Origin: Epichloe hybrida
Taxonomy: Eukaryota; Ascomycota; Sordariomycetes; Hypocreales; Clavicipitaceae
Assembly: GCA_019022495.1 (NCBI GenBank)
Contig: JAFEKR010000048.1
Span: forward strand, 248,001 to 312,000
DNA: 64,000 bases
Reading direction: 5' to 3'
The position numbers and the translations under genes were made by a program. Each line of letters begins with the position of its first letter. The first letter of the stretch is position 1. Under the pieces are notes generated by a model. That model made no database searches. It was not told the DNA's origin and saw only the letters and a list, made by a program, of their open reading frames with translations. This document shows positions 47,463 through 59,460 of this stretch, piece after piece.

Positions 47463-49366
47463 ATGTTTCCCAACCCTTTCAAGATTGCATTCTGGAGGGC
47501 TGTTCTTGAACCATCAATCACACCGACCGATTCCCGTGTCCACACTGCACACACAATGCCGATTGCGCAAGTGGCAAAGAACCTGGCAGACAGACTCGCC
47601 GTTGAGTCTGAGGAGGGACTGACGCCGACCCAACTCATGGTATGCCGCCTGTGTGGTCGTAGCTCCGGCGCCTTCTAACATGCGTACGTACTCATCGCAA
47701 ATTGGCAGCTCACGAACCATGATTTGAAACCAGTTGAGCCACGACGCCGACAATGGGGCGCCTGGAATTTTGTTGGCTTTTGGATTGCAGATTCTTACAA
47801 CATCAACACCTGGATGATTTCATCTTCCATGATCATTGGAGGACTTTCATGGTGGCAGGCTTGGATCTGTGTCTGGATTGGCTACTCCATCGCGGCATGC
47901 TTCATCGTCATGAACGGTCGTGTTGGGGCTGTCTACCATATTGGATTTCCCGTCGCGAACCGTGCTTCATTCGGCATATGGGGTTCTCTGTGGCCTATTC
48001 TGAACAGGGCAGCCATGGGTGCGTACAGGACAGACATCTCAAAGCCTCCTTTCCCTAGTCCTTGAGCTTGAAACTAATAACGCCGAAACTTGAACTTCAG
48101 CCTGCGTCTGGTACGGCATTCAAGCCTACATTGGCGGAAACTGTGTGTATTTGATGATCCGGTCCATCTGGGAATCTTGGGACCGGGCGGCTATGCCAGG
48201 ACCTTTTGACCCCAAAGTCAGCAGCACACCCGACTTTGTATCCTTTTTCATCTTCTGGCTCTGCTCTTTGCCTGCGATCTGGTTCCCAGTCCACAAGATT
48301 CGTCATCTTTTCACAGTCAAGGCGTACTTTGTCCCTCCAGCCGGTATAGCATTTCTGATCTGGGCCGTCGTCCGCGCCGGAGGCGTTGGGCCAATCATCA
48401 AGAAGTCAAACGATGTCCATGGCAGTGACTTGGCTTGGCAGATGGTCAAAGGCATCATGTCATCCATTGCCAATTTCGCCACACTCATCATCAATGACTG
48501 CAACTTTACGAGATTTGCTCGGAAACCCAGAGATGCCATTTGGTCTCAGCTCATTGCGATCCCCATTGGATTTGCATTAACATCCATTATTGGCATATTC
48601 GTATCGTCGTCTTCGAATGTCATCTACAATGAGCCAATATGGAACCCTCTTCATTTGCTAGGCCACTTCATGGACGGCGACGGCTCAGTGCAAAGATTTG
48701 GCGTATTCGTCATTGCGCTGGCATTTGCATTGGCCCAGCTCGGCACCAATATCTCGGCAAACTCAATCTCAGCAGGCACAGATATGACGGCCCTCTTTCC
48801 TCGGTTCATCAACATCCGCCGAGGTGGGTATATCTGCGCTGCTGTCGGCTTGGCAATGTGCCCCTATAACTTGTTGACAAGCGCCAACAACTTTACTACG
48901 TATCTGTCGGCATATAGCGTTTTCCTCAGCTCTATTGCCGGCGTCATGTCTACAGACTATTACCTTGTGAGGAAGGGATCTGAATGTCAAGGAGCTGTAT
49001 GATGCAAGGAAGACGGGACCATACTACTACACCTTTGGCGTTAACTGGCGTGGTTACGCGGCGTACGTCGCCGGAGTTCTCATCAACGTAGTTGGATTCG
49101 CTGGAGCCATTGGTCAAGACGTGCCCAAAGGCGCAACCTACCTGTACAACCTGAACTTCTTTTGCGGCTTCATCGTTGCATCGGCCACTTATTGGGGGCT
49201 CTGCAAACTATCCCCTGTACCAGAAACGAGCGACAAATGGATGGAGGTTGGTGATGAGATTGATGACACGCGCGTGGCATACAGCAACGACTCACGGGAC
49301 GGGTTTGATGAAGAGAATATCATTGCTAGGCAGGGCAAAAGTGGAGAGCAAGCAAAAGACTTCTAA
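47463..49366 (+). pseudogene. NCS1 family nucleobase permease (Fur4/FurD-like), frameshifted
   Basis: Exons 47463-47639, 47709-48018 and 48101 onward (introns 69 and 82 bp) encode an uracil/allantoin-type transporter. Seen are [64 protein letters not shown] and ANSISAGTDMTALFP. About 11-12 membrane helices are expected. At 48976-48980 the frame breaks inside the conserved DYYLVRKG-x-LNVKELYDARKTG stretch. The reading shifts from one frame (stop at 49000-49002) to the next, which is intact to TAA at 49364-49366. No intron can explain a change this small. Two missing bases in a Tyr codon or one extra base would fit. ATG 47556 is an alternative start. It is a pseudogene or a sequencing error. 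Confidence 0.82.
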
Positions 49367-49679
49367 TGACTTGACGAAGAAGGCCGACAGACATTTCGAT
49401 GAAATCAAACCCATTTTTATTCTGTCTTGAAATATAAAATATCAAACGCGACTGGGCAGGTATCATTTTCAGACAGCCAATCTAATCTATAATGCATTCC
49501 TCTTCATTGACGCGCTGTCAGAAAGACCCATTGAACGTTTACGTTTACTTCCAGCGTTGATATCAACGAATTGATTGTGACGAGGTATAAAAAAAAAGAG
49601 AGAGAGGGAATCTTGGGCAGCTTATAAACGGATTAAAGGTTTTGGGGCATCTGCATCACAAGGTTTACAATCTAATAGC
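49367..49679. other. Intergenic, permease 3' end to tRNA
   Basis: 313 bp of AT-leaning DNA with a short A9(GA)n run near 49587-49607. No gene is seen. Confidence 0.5.
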
Positions 49680-49751
49680 TGCCCCGTACTGGAATCGAAC
49701 CAGTGATCTTGTCATTACTAGTGACACGCTTTACCACTGAGCCAACGGGGC
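49680..49751 (-). tRNA. tRNA-Thr (anticodon AGU)
   Basis: The minus-strand 72-mer folds as a cloverleaf. The acceptor stem is GCCCCGT with ACGGGGC plus discriminator A. The D arm contains GGCTCAGTGGTAAAGC. The anticodon stem TGTCA/TGACA encloses loop CTAGTAA (anticodon AGT). The T arm carries GGTTCGATTCC. No intron. It decodes ACU, and ACC after A-to-I editing of position 34. Confidence 0.95.
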
Positions 49752-51389
49752 TTTTGATACTAGATCATCTATTATTTATTAATATCAAGTTTTCATCATC
49801 AAGTATACATGTTTTTAAAGCTCCAAGAGAATGCTTATCGTGCATTCTTTTGTACGAAAAAAAATCGCGCGGGCAATCCATCCACATTGCTGATTCTCTC
49901 AGAGAAAGGTTTCAATCATAGAAAGATAAGCCAGCCCGCCGCAATTCCCACTTGTCCCTCGTGAAGGAAGTCCTGAAAGCACCTTGCTGATGCTCATCAG
50001 TGTCTAACAGCGACCTTGCAAAGGCCGCAGGAAACAACAGACGCCTAGCTAATACGGAGTACACGTCGTCGACCGCTTCCTCTCGGGTACAGCGGTGTCT
50101 CGGTATCGGCGGTGAACCCGCCTGAGAGAGAAATGCGCTTTATAATGGAACTTCCCCAGTTTTAGATCTAGACTTCGGCCAGACCCGCAGAGTGCGGAGA
50201 CTGACTGGGCATTAGGTAGGGAAAATAGCCGGAGTGATCCGAGTCCTGTGTGTTTTTTTTTTTTTTTTTTTTTTTAAACCCGACTGTTTATTTTAGCTTG
50301 CAAGATGCCCGTTGACATTTGTGTGGCACTCGAGAGTCATCGGACTGGCAATCAAGATTACCGCCGCCTGCCAGGATGAAGGTGATGATGGGGATGATGG
50401 AGATGATGGTGAGAGGGAAAGAACGACCCCCCTGGATATGTACATGTCATGTAATATTGATTGCATCCCTCTTGCCAGCGGGACAACGGAGTCATCGGGT
50501 ATCGCTACGAGGATGGTTGACAAAAGTTGAAGCACCAACCAGGGTCGAGTGCGGCAAATTGGGCAAATTGGGCAAAGCCGACGGATAGCACGAGTTGCTT
50601 GGGTTGTCATTTTCTCAGGTCCTGGTAACGATGCAATGCAGGTCCAACCAAGCCTTGTTGTTGACCATGGAAACATTACCCCGTCTGTCTGCCAGCTGCC
50701 AGCTGCCAGCTGCCAACCTCTCTTCATCGTGGACCCGGCGAAGGATTGGAGGCAATCGCATAATGTCGACTGGTTGAACAGAGGTGCACAGAACAGAGTT
50801 GCAAGTGGCACGTTGCCTCCAGCATCCATCATGGTGGGCCAAGGGCCGAGGGATTGTCGCAGCGGTTGAGCGGTCGGGTCTCATCGCCCCTTCGTAAGCT
50901 TTTTGTCACGTCGCTCGCGTCTTTGGGTTCCCGACTCGTCGAGTTGCTCACATAGGCTGAAGCCACTTTTACCCTTTTGCTCACCCGTTGTCTCTGCTCG
51001 CTCTGCTGCCCACCAAACTTCGACCGCGACCAAAGTGATATTCAACACTTGAGCGGCAGCACCATCATACGTTTTTTTCCCTTCCTTTCCCCCTTGCTCC
51101 CTCTTTCTCCCACTGATTCATTCGCCAACTTGCTCGCTCTTGTCCTCGCTATGACTGTGGACGATAAATGAAGAGCGGCCTCGCTGCGTTAAGATTCTTT
51201 TCGCAATCGACACAACGGTCTTCGCGCCGCGCCTCGCCTCTCTTCTTTCAAACGTCATCACATTGCCCCGCCTTGACAAGGACCCTGAGTAGGCTTTCAT
51301 GTTTGGATTGACCTGAACCTACAAATCTGACGGACGAGTAGAACCGAGTCTCCCTAGATCGACGAGAGCCGCGCTGGCAGCAGCATCGG
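49752..51389. other. Intergenic, tRNA to Zn2Cys6 gene
   Basis: 1.6 kb without a convincing gene. It contains a T22 tract near 50252-50275, a GATGAT microsatellite (about 50376-50412) and a CAGCTGC tandem (about 50692-50716). A 179-codon minus frame (50293-50832) overlaps these simple repeats and is not credible. The last 300 bp are pyrimidine-rich leader. Confidence 0.55.
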
Positions 51390-53536
51390 ATGCCCGCCAA
51401 CAGTATTACCAAGCCATGTCACAACTGCCGCCGCCGACGCCTGCGCTGTGACCGTTCGTGGCCATCATGCCACAAATGCGCGTCGTCGGGGCAGGAATGT
51501 CTCGGCTACGGAAAAGTCTTTGTCTGGACCCAGGCCATCGACTCTAATGGGAACCGGAGGCCGCCCGCTGTTTATGGGCGGAGAGTGAGCGAGCCGGGCC
51601 AATACCAACCTCAAGTAGTGGAATATCGACTACCGCACGAGGTTGGAGGAGCACAGGCAGGAGACGTGTCCATTCCCTTGGAGCAAGAGGCCCATTCTGA
51701 TAGCCAAGATCAAGCTCAGATTCATCACAATGAACCCCGGGCTTTTCCGCCAATGCCCCCCCAGGAATCACCACAGAGTGAACTCGACCACCAACAACCA
51801 TTCGTTTTCCGGGGTGCGGATTTCAGCAATGATGCCACGGGCTCGGGCAAGAAGTCACCCGATGAAGATGGCGACGAGACCAGCTATGAGCCTGTCCAAC
51901 CGGACCATGGACCCGCCAAGTCCGGAATCTTAACATTGGGTAACCTGACAGACCCCATCTTTCAGGACCTTGACAGAAATTCAAGGTACTATCTTGCGCA
52001 TTGTAAGTGGCTTTTATTTTATTTTATTTCAGAATTCTTCCGCATCACTTGTCAAGTCATGAACTGCTGTAACAGCGCCGCCGTCTCTCTTAATCGGTTC
52101 CACAAACCATATAAAAAAGAAAAAGCTCCAACGGTGACATGCATGACACAATTTCTCGTTTTGTCCATCTTTGCTTCCCTGATGGTTCAGTCTGGCGTGA
52201 GGCTAATGACATGTGCGATCAGTCGCGGACAACGTATGCAAAGACTTGGTTGCCAGAGACTCGCCTGACAGTAATCCGTTCCGAGAACTGATTCCTCTTA
52301 CCAACACACACCCAATGCTTCTCCAGATACTCATTGCGACTTCTGCGGTTCACTGGTCCAACATGTTTGGACCCATAACTGCCATTCCTACAGGTCTAAC
52401 AGATCCTGGCGGTTATTTATCGCAGTTGCGGTCACAGGATCTTGTTTCCAGACAGGCTCTCATAGATGCTTTGACAGCCAAGCAAAAGGCAATGGGCCAC
52501 CTTCGCGGCGTACTAGACACCCTGGATCCTGCGGGTAGCGAAGTAGCTCTGGCGGCCATGCATTTCTTTGTCAAATTTGATCTTATTGACCTGGACCGAA
52601 ACAATGGCAAGGGCTGGCAGGCACATTTGGAGGGAGCAAGCAGCATTTTGGCATTTCTGGCACCCGATTCGGCCAGGCATGCCTCAAGCCGGATGCTGCG
52701 CGATTGTGTCATTGCCGATTGTTTCATGTGGGTTGCCTTTTTTTTTTTTTTTTTCGTTTTGGTCCGTAATCCTGTTGTGGTAATCAAGCTTCTTATTCCC
52801 TCTCTGAGCAGAGGAGGCTGACTCGAACTCTTGAAACGTACATAGATATCACATTCTAGGATCGACGCTTGCAACTGGGGCGATAGCATCGCGCATTGCT
52901 CGTTATGCCTTTGAGCTGCTGCCCGTCATGAAGCGGGTCGAGGTGAACAGTTATCTCTCTTGTCCGCCAGAGATTCTTCAAATCATCCTACTTGCGTCCC
53001 ATTTATCATACGAGACCCCTTGCACTGACTGGAGCCTGTCTGCCGCAGACCAGGCACTCGAGCTCATTGACCAGGCGCTCGCCTTTGACGTTCCCGCTTG
53101 GGCGGACCGGCTCCGTGAATTGCCCAATGTGTCAGATATCGAGAGCCGAGTGCACATAGCGTCAGCACACCGCTCAGCAGTGTGTTTGTATATTCTCCAG
53201 GCGCTGCCATTGATTCGAGCCGTTCGTCCCGTTGACACTCACTTTCTCGTTGGAGACATACTCGGCCACCTTGGCCAGATTCATGAAGAAGACCCGTATT
53301 TCAAGGCGACATCGTGGCCGACATTCATAGCAGGGGCAGAGACACGAGATGCTGAAAAGCGGGCGTGGGCCATGTCTCGTATGTTTGCCATTTGGAGAAT
53401 ATGCCCGTGGGGCTACATTTTCACAGCCATAGAAATGTTGAAAGCCACATGGCAGATGCAAGATTCCGGCACGGGTTCGGGCGTGAATTGGCTCCAAGAC
53501 CTCAAAGACATGGGGTTTGACTACCTCATTGTGTAG
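51390..53536 (+). CDS. Zn2Cys6 transcription factor with fungal-specific TF domain
   Basis: Three exons, 51390-52002, 52223-52727 and 52846-53536 (introns 220 and 118 bp), encode 602 residues. A Zn2Cys6 cluster at residues 9-37 reads C-x2-C-x6-C-x6-C-x2-C-x6-C (CHNCRRRRLRCDRSWPSC then CHKC). A disordered acidic linker precedes a Fungal_trans_2-type region from about 205: FADNVCKDLVARDSP, NPFRELIPLTNTHP, LHEGA-like ASSILAFL, DCFIYHILGST across the second splice. It likely regulates metabolism or transport. The broken nucleobase permease is the nearest upstream coding gene on the same strand, but no direct link is shown. The first intron is long for this window and could be mis-drawn. Confidence 0.87.
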
Positions 53537-55402
53537 TAAAAGAAGGCAACGTCAAACAAGGTCGCACTCTGTCCACGGTTGCTGCTACTGGCAATCTGGT
53601 GGCCGCAAGAAGTTGCATCTCGACAAGGCCATGACATATATTCGACTTTCCCCCCAATTCTCTTTCTTTCGTTGCTCCCTGCGTTGTAGCATTTCCACAT
53701 GCATTTTATTGTTTCTTCCACTACTGTAACCCTTTCCACAAAAGCGTTCGAGATACATGATGACGAGGAGGCATATTGTTGGATAGCCATTTTTACCAAA
53801 GCATTTCCTTTTTTTTCTTTTCTTTTTCTCGTCTCAATTCATCTCCCGCATAGATTGACTGTAGTCTATCATAGTAACTGTTTCGTCCAAGGCAATTTTC
53901 CTCACAAACCTAAGTGAAAGTCTTATCTCATGATGCTCTTTTTTTGTTTCTAGCGCAAAAATTGATTTGCTCGATACTCTTGACATATCCAATGGAGGAA
54001 GAAAAGCTGGCTGGCTGCGACTTTGAAAGCCACTTGCACACGCGCGCACACCCCTCTTTGACCGACCGCTCATACCGGAATGTTGAAGTGATACATACAT
54101 GTAAGTGAAGTGCAGCCAAGTCAAGTCAAGTTGCAGTTTCTGTTTTCCTGCTTCGAGACGCCCACTAAGCTGTTCTTGGTTGCAGCCCCACCTGGCAGGG
54201 GCAGCAGGGTTCCGTTTTTGAAAACAAGGAGGGTGGTGGGGGAGGGGCCCTGTTTCAGCGGGCGATATGGCCTTGTTTCTGAGGTGAAATGGGTAATAGA
54301 TGGCTCCCAGCCTTCTGGTTCTCGGCGGGTTGGACGTTGTATCCGGCCGGCGAAATGGATCGGCATAAGGCCTGGACGCGCCATGGATCGCCGCGATGCA
54401 AGATGCAAGATGCCGATGGCGACGGCGGTGCGAAATACGGCAACACGGCCGCACATTCCCTGACGCCATACGTTTTAAGGAAACCAACAACGGGCTTGTT
54501 TGGAGATGGGGTTTCAGAGGAGATGGGCACTTGCCGTCGACGGCCTGGCCTGGCCTGGCCTGGCCTGGCACGGGTTTTGCGAGAAACAAACTTTTCGCTT
54601 GCGGGAGCCGCGCCCCTTGCCGAAAAGAGTTTACCACGTTTATTAATCTACATGAAGATGGAACTGAACTTGCGCCAAGGGGGCAAGCGGACAAGGCGGG
54701 GCTCGGGAGTAGCGTGGTTTTGGCCATGTTCGAAGACAAAGGCTGATCAGACAAAAATGCCAAGATTTAGATTCTCACCATGCACGTCGTGGACGACTTG
54801 AATCATTCGTGGCCGCGCAGCAACGAGTCGGACTCGCTGGGGCCCCGTTCCTTGTTCTCGCCCAGACTTCAAAACAGGTCCCGAATATCCTCGTTATTCT
54901 CCTTCCCCCTTCCCCTCCCCACGGTCCCCTCCCCACGGTCCCCTCCGTTCGCACTCATCGCCTTCCGGCCGTGAGTGTTTCAGGGCCGCCGAGGCGCGAG
55001 GCCGGAGGGGAAATCAAATCGCCCAAATGGACATGGATCCATATCGGAGGCGCTCTTCCTCCCGATACTCAGCTTGCTGCCCGATTCGGAACGACATGAG
55101 GAAAGCAAAGTATATAACCACCTCGACTTGTCCCGTTCTTCTTCAGTCTTTCTCCATTCACTCGAGTCAATAGTTGTCGTATCTTTTTTTTTTTTTTTTT
55201 TCTCTCTCTCTTTTGATTCGTCTTTTCTTCCCCTTTGCCCCGGTGGCCTCCAACTAGTAATAATCAATCCTGACTTTCCTTTTCTTTTCTCCCAAAGGCA
55301 TATAACCTTGCCGCCATCTTTCAGTTAAAAAAAAAGAAACCTCTTTTTTGTCTCCGAGATCCCCCATCTCATCTTTTCACACACACCCCAAGTACACCAA
55401 AT
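53537..55402. other. Intergenic, Zn2Cys6 gene to Egh16-like gene
   Basis: 1.87 kb with overlapping random frames on both strands, including one of 309 codons on the minus strand. It contains a GGCCT pentamer array (about 54540-54567), a CCCCACGGTCCCCT tandem (about 54913-54947) and a T18 tract (about 55184-55201). A CT-rich leader precedes the next start codon. No gene is supported. Confidence 0.55.
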
Positions 55403-56578
55403 ATGCGATACGCCATCGTCTCTGCTGCCCTGGCGGCTTCCGCTGCAGCCCACGGCGTTGTTACCAAGATCCAGGGCGCTAATGGTGTCATTATGCCTGG
55501 TCTGTCAAGTACGTTTTTCTTTATCTTCGAAAAAGATGACCCCCAACTTGGTTTCCAATGGGCCGCTTTCCGAACTAACATTGCATCCGCCTCGTTTCTC
55601 TCAAGTCGCCGACGGCACTCCTCGTGACTGCTCCAGCAACCGCTGCGGCTCTCAGGCCGACACGGCCATCATCCGCGACCGTGACATGAAGAGCGGCAAG
55701 GCCAGTCCTCTCGGGAGAACCCAGGGCAACGGTCCCGTTGACGCCAGCGCTGTCATCAGCGCCTTCATGGGCTCCGGTGGTGCCGGCAAGACGCCTTCCA
55801 ACAACGGCGCTTCAGGTTCCGTCGGGCAGGAGGACGACCTCTCGGGACTCGAGAAGCAGAAGCAGCAGCGACGCGATGACTACAAGCGACAGCTTGGCCA
55901 ACTCTTCGGTGGTCTTCTTGGCGGCGGCGGTGCCGGTGCCGGTGCCGGTGCCGGTGGTGCTGGAGGGAAGAAAAATGCCGGCGGTCTCGGTGCTCTCGGT
56001 GGTCTCCTCGGAGGTGGTGGCGGCGGCGGCAACAAGAACAATGCTCCTGCTGAGAGCATGATCGCTGATACCTCCGGCCAGGGTGCCAAGCAGGGTCTTC
56101 CCACCGCCGATGAGAATGGCGAAGTCTCCATGGTCTTCCGACAGGTACGTCTTTTTTTGTCTTTTACTCCTTCCCCATTGTCCGCAAGTAATCCGTAACT
56201 AACAAGCCGCGCTTCCACACACCAAAGATCAACCAGGACGGCGCCGGTCCTTTGACCGCTTCCATTGACCCCTCATCCGGCGGTACCGATGCCAGTGCCT
56301 TCCAGAACGCCAAAGTCACCCAGAATGTTCCGGGCCTCGGCATCGGCGGTCTCTCCCTGAAAACAAACACCGACTTCCCCCTCAAGGTCAAGATGCCCGC
56401 TGGCATGACCTGCAACGGCAAGGCAGGTGGTGCCGAGAACGTCTGCATTGTCCGCGTTGCCAACGGTGCTGCTGCCGGTCCCTTTGGCGGCTCCGCTGCC
56501 TTCACTCAGACCCAGGCTGCTCGCAAGCGCGCCATCGCCTACCGCCTCAAGAAGCGCATGGAATTCAACCGCGAGTGA
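55403..56578 (+). CDS. Egh16/Mas3-like secreted protein
   Basis: Exons 55403-55508, 55606-56144 and 56228-56578 (introns 97 and 83 bp, both with CTAAC branch sites) encode 331 residues. The signal peptide is about 1-17 (MRYAIVSAALAASAAAHG). The family start GVVTKIQGANGVIMPGLS then ADGTPRDCSSNRCGSQADT follows. A low-complexity Gly/Ala insert at about 160-215 interrupts the fold. The conserved end INQDGAGPLTASIDPSSGG to MPAGMTCNGK and VCIVRVANGAAAGPFGG closes it. Such proteins are secreted during appressorium formation or host contact in plant- and insect-pathogenic fungi; the molecular function is unknown. It converges on the Pro-rich gene. Confidence 0.9.
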
Positions 56579-57305
56579 GATTCTCGCCCCAAGCTTGTTG
56601 TTGTGGACTGGACGGAAAGGTCGAGCATAGGTGCGGAGCCCATCACGAGGACACGGTATACAGACGTGTGTGAGATTGGATAACTTCTTTTTTGGGGCGT
56701 CATGGACCTGTTGGGCTGTATGGGGTGTTTCCCATGACGATTTTTTCATATCATATTTCTCGTCCTCTCTTTTCTTTTTTTTTTCAGATTCATCGTTAGC
56801 CACGGCCAAGCTGGCCCGTCACCTCCTGGTCGAGAGTGGCCTAATTCTATTGAAAATTTCTTGACTTTTTCTTCCTAATGTGTGAGACACTTCCTTGCCC
56901 TCCTTGATCATGCGGAATGTGGCAGAATTCAACAAAAGAGGGGAGATGAGGGGGGGTGGACAGGTCAAAAGGCTTCTTCCCTGTACGACCAAAGAGCTCA
57001 TGAAAAGGGGTTATTCAACAAATTTCCGAATGAACTGAGATATGGTAGATTGTTGATTATTTTTCCACTATGACATATGTAAGACAACTCCAGCGTGAGA
57101 AACAAATTACTCTGGATAGTACAAAAGGAACCGCAAGCAGGAATGTGCCAAGGGGGAGGGAAAAAAAAAACTCCGGGTCATGCACGAGTTGGTCGTTGTC
57201 GTCATTAAAATAAAGTACGCCGAGATGCCATGGTACAAAGGAGTCGGCACCATTTCCATACGATGCTCCATGTTCACTGTAGAGTTACATCGCGGAGCAT
57301 ATGAG
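56579..57305. other. Convergent 3' intergenic, Egh16-like / Pro-rich gene
   Basis: 727 bp, T-rich near 56760-56785. No gene is recognised. Confidence 0.55.
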
Positions 57306-59460
57306 TTACCACCGGCGGCTACAACAAGTTAGCATATACGTACACACGAAATTCAGGCCACCAAACCACTTTACCTGTAAGCAGAGTTCGTATTCGCTCG
57401 CCGTCGTTTTGGTATCAGTCGTTTGTCAAGATTCTCTCCACGATGGCGTGTGTTGGACTTCTCGGAAGACTTCTGTTTGGCGGGACGACCAAGAAGTTCA
57501 GCTTCCAACGAATTCAAGTCAGATGACTGGATGGATGGTGAAGAATGCCGAGATGCTCGAGAGCCACTAGATCCCCTTCTCCTAGCTGCTGCATGATCTC
57601 TTCCCATCTGTTGCCTCCTTTCTGCCTCCCGTGGCACATCGAGTGTATTCCAGAGACATTCCTCGCCCTCCTCAACGTCGGGTATGTCCGTTCCCCCCTT
57701 GGCGGAAATTTCTAATCTCGGCCTTTTTGCTTCTCGCTCGTGGCTCTTGCTGTCCTGGTCGGCGGAGTGTTTGCTGCTGCTGCCGCCATGATAGTCTGAT
57801 AGTGATCGCCGGTCAGAATCTTCCGGATTTTCTACATGCACGTAAGTGTTCGATACCTCCGAGCCTTTCTCGTTCTCCCTCCCATCGTTAGTCATTTCGT
57901 TGGCATACGTCTCACTGCCTTCAACGAAAGAGCTGACAGGTTTCGGCGGTGACTCGTCCTCATCAACTTTGCGATCAGTCTGTTCAACAGGCGAAGGAGG
58001 CGGCGCTGCATGATGACTGGAGGGCCGTCTGTCGCCGTCTCGTCCCTTTGATCCCAGCAACGGGTTATCAGATGCGACAGCAGCAGATGGTTGTTTCTTT
58101 GCATTGGAGCCTCCATGGTTCTGCCGTTGACCCCGCCGTGACCCGCTAGAGCGACGGTTCTCTGCCGAACGCTGGGGTTGGCTGTCGCGATGAGGGCCAG
58201 GATTCGGTTTCCGTTGGTTGTGGTTTTGTTCATTTGAATGTCTTCTGTCTCTTCCCTTGTTGTGGCGATCATTCTTTCGCTTGTTTCTGTGGTCATGGTG
58301 CTGGTTGATTTGATCGTGACTCTTCGGAGGTTTGGGCGGGAGAGGGTGAGAAACAACCCCTGCCGGCGGCTTTGGGGGCAAAGTAGGACCCGATTTGGAC
58401 CGAGACTCTGATCTTTTCTGTAATGGTGTTGAATTAGCGTGAGGCGATGAGTGTGGTAGCGGTGGAGAGCGAGAGAAGCCATGATTATGATGCTGCTGTA
58501 TATGCTCCTGTCCATCCATTCTGTTAGACGGGAAATGGCCCCCAGAAGGCGGGTTGAGAGGTGGCGGTGGCACTGGCGGTGGCCCCCTATATCCAGGAGG
58601 ACCGTAAGGAGATGTGCCATGAGGGGGAGGGGGGGAGTAGTGTGGATGAGGATAACCGTAGGGAGTAGGGAGGAAACTGCCAGCGTATGCAGGTGGTGGT
58701 GGCGGCGGCGGCGGAGGCGAAGTGTATGGGTGATATGAGGGAGGCTGACCCAGATATGAGGAAGGCGGAGGAGGCGGTGGTTGCGGATGCCCATGCGGAT
58801 GCCCATGCGGATGCCCATGCGGATGTGAATGAGGGAGAGCGTGAGGGAGAGCGTGGGGGTGAGGGTGAGCATGATGAACCGGCGGGGGAGGCACATGGCC
58901 TATTCCTGTGGGAAATGGCGATGCGGGAGGAGCATATTTTGTGATAATGGGCCCTTTTGATCGTTTGCTCGAGCTGGATCCTTGCCCCTTTGAGTAAAAC
59001 GTGTTCGGGTTGGATGAGTTTCTCCAAGCGGCCAGGCCTCTGGAGAGAAGTTAGTGACGTGTTTGGCAAGTTGTTTGGCAACTCTGGCCGCAGTCTTGTC
59101 GATTGAGCTCTGCTTACGCTGGAGTTGCTCTGGTAGGTTCTGGACAAGCGACTGCCCAGTGACCTCCGAGACCACAGTTGTAGCATTGGGGTTCATCCGT
59201 TCGGCCAAGTTGGCCAGGAGTTGGATTTGGCATGTCAAACCCATAAATCGCATGCAATGGGCGAAACGCGTAGTATGAGGGTTACATCCACCCCCAGTCG
59301 CTGGGTTCGCGCTCGGCTTTCCAGGCGGAGATCGCTCAGAAGATGGAGTCCGGGTTTCTTTGTTCTTCTTGGACGTAATCGTGTATGAGCAAGTCGTCGC
59401 GGCAATGTTTTCCTCTTCCTCTCGGATAACGACGCGTCGAGTGACGTGGCTGGACGTCAT
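57306..59460 (-). CDS. Pro/His-rich protein with C-terminal SAYSRRW, conserved hypothetical
   Basis: The preferred model is exons 59460-59118, 59037-57375 and 57318-57306, 672 residues. The first intron (80 bp, GTAAGC, CACTAAC branch) and the last (56 bp, GTAAAG, GCTAAC branch, TTGTAG) keep frame; the last exon is only 13 bp and adds SRRW. The N-terminal 115 residues are folded-looking (CNPHTTRFAHCMRFMGLTCQ, LLANLAERMNPNATTV). Long Pro/His/Gly tracts follow (HPHGHPHG repeat, PPPPPPP), then Lys/Arg-rich disorder with likely nuclear signals, then VEEGEECLWNTLDVPREAER and KRRRANTNSAYSRRW. Family not recognised; a nuclear or RNA-related role is only a guess. The first junction is uncertain: an unspliced reading keeps a helical KTAARVAKQLAKHV stretch but then needs a frameshift. 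Confidence 0.7.
58780..58832 (-). repeat. 12-bp HPHG coding repeat
   Basis: GCGGATGCCCAT-type units, four in tandem, encode HPHG on the minus strand inside the Pro/His-rich gene. Confidence 0.85.

Noticed and set aside
50293..50832. 179-codon minus-strand open frame
   Set aside because: Spans a GATGAT microsatellite and a CAGCTGC tandem. No family resemblance.
53834..54763. 309-codon minus-strand open frame
   Set aside because: Low-information Arg/Pro/Ser composition, overlaps several other long frames on both strands, no domain, and contains a pentamer repeat. A chance GC-driven frame is more likely.
57892..58896. 334-codon minus frame overlapping the Pro/His-rich gene
   Set aside because: Shifted reading of the same low-complexity sequence. 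The other frame carries the spliced SAYSRRW end and domain-like N-terminus.
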